Positions 61,164 through 61,184 of a stretch of 61,184 nucleotides of DNA are shown here, one piece after another (positions within the stretch are counted from its first letter, which is position 1; every line of letters starts with the position of its first letter). Made by a program: the position numbers and the translations under genes. The stretch covers positions 1 to 61,184 of the forward strand of contig NZ_JAIULA010000017.1 of assembly GCF_024160875.1 (NCBI RefSeq), in the 5' to 3' direction. Source of the stretch: Ligilactobacillus ubinensis. GTDB lineage: Bacteria; Bacillota; Bacilli; Lactobacillales; Lactobacillaceae. The notes beneath the pieces were generated by a model, which was given only the letters and a program-made list of their open reading frames with translations, ran no database searches and had not been told where the DNA came from.

Positions 61164-61184
61164 GTTTTATACTAAAAAAGATGA

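Noticed and set aside
1-61184. CRISPR arrays, insertion sequences, prophage genes, tRNA genes
   Set aside because: No regularly spaced repeats, transposase or integrase motifs, terminal repeats, phage structural genes or tRNA-like cloverleaf with CCA-proximal signature were seen.

Overview
The window reads as chromosomal DNA of a low-GC Lactobacillaceae bacterium, of the Liquorilactobacillus/Ligilactobacillus type. This is judged from AT-rich codon use, strong AGGAGG ribosome sites, frequent TTG/GTG starts, mannose-family PTS operons run by LevR-type activators, and DUF956, DUF4811 and DUF1700/DUF4097 genes typical of lactobacilli. The genus is inference. Several marks suggest it lies near the replication origin: an rRNA operon leader with three promoters at the left edge, the tRNA-modification pair mnmE-mnmG, jag, and a ParB-type parS-like palindrome.

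Layout. 1-437: promoters and leader of an rRNA operon that runs leftward out of the window. 438-7498: a mannose PTS operon (separate IIB, then IIAB, IIC, IID, DUF956) behind an almost perfect sigma-54 promoter, with the activator LevR upstream. 7.6-13.0 kb: an oligopeptide-binding lipoprotein, a UbiB-like kinase, an Hsp20 chaperone, a parS-like site and a membrane protein. 13.1-13.6 kb: a gene-free interval that looks like a large structured non-coding RNA with its own promoter and terminator. 13.7-24.2 kb: flavin reductases, a PadR envelope-stress cluster (PadR-DUF1700-DUF4097-PspC), a MerR/VOC unit divergent from a drug exporter, an OhrR-like regulator and jag. 24.4-29.1 kb: aldo/keto reductase, PepO, an RpiB-type isomerase and a zinc alcohol dehydrogenase. 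29.4-36.0 kb: a complete L-rhamnose operon (transporter, rhaB, rhaM, rhaA, rhaD) with a divergent AraC regulator. 36.0-40.4 kb: S-methylmethionine use (mmuM, mmuP) and a DUF2207 protein. 40.5-51.6 kb: two more mannose-family PTS, one with its own LevR and deoC, the other with a HAD phosphatase. 51.7-55.6 kb: mnmG, mnmE and an mnmE leader that looks like an attenuator. 56.2-56.4 kb: a possible second small RNA. 56.5-60.9 kb: a membrane-anchored matrixin-type protease and a heterodimeric ABC exporter.

How it works together: the window is rich in sugar uptake and its control. LevR proteins combine DNA binding, a sigma-54 AAA+ motor and PTS-sensing domains, so PTS flux would set transcription. 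Candidate cre boxes sit at deoC, the rhamnose operon and possibly the large RNA. The alcohol dehydrogenase shares a promoter motif with the rhamnose operon and could reduce the lactaldehyde that RhaD releases.

The best candidates for undescribed biology are the roughly 470-nt RNA at 13119-13587, the roughly 145-nt RNA at 56212-56358, the mnmE leader, the GATACAC operator array of the man regulon, the 24-bp palindrome at hsp20 and the apparent ATT start of jag.
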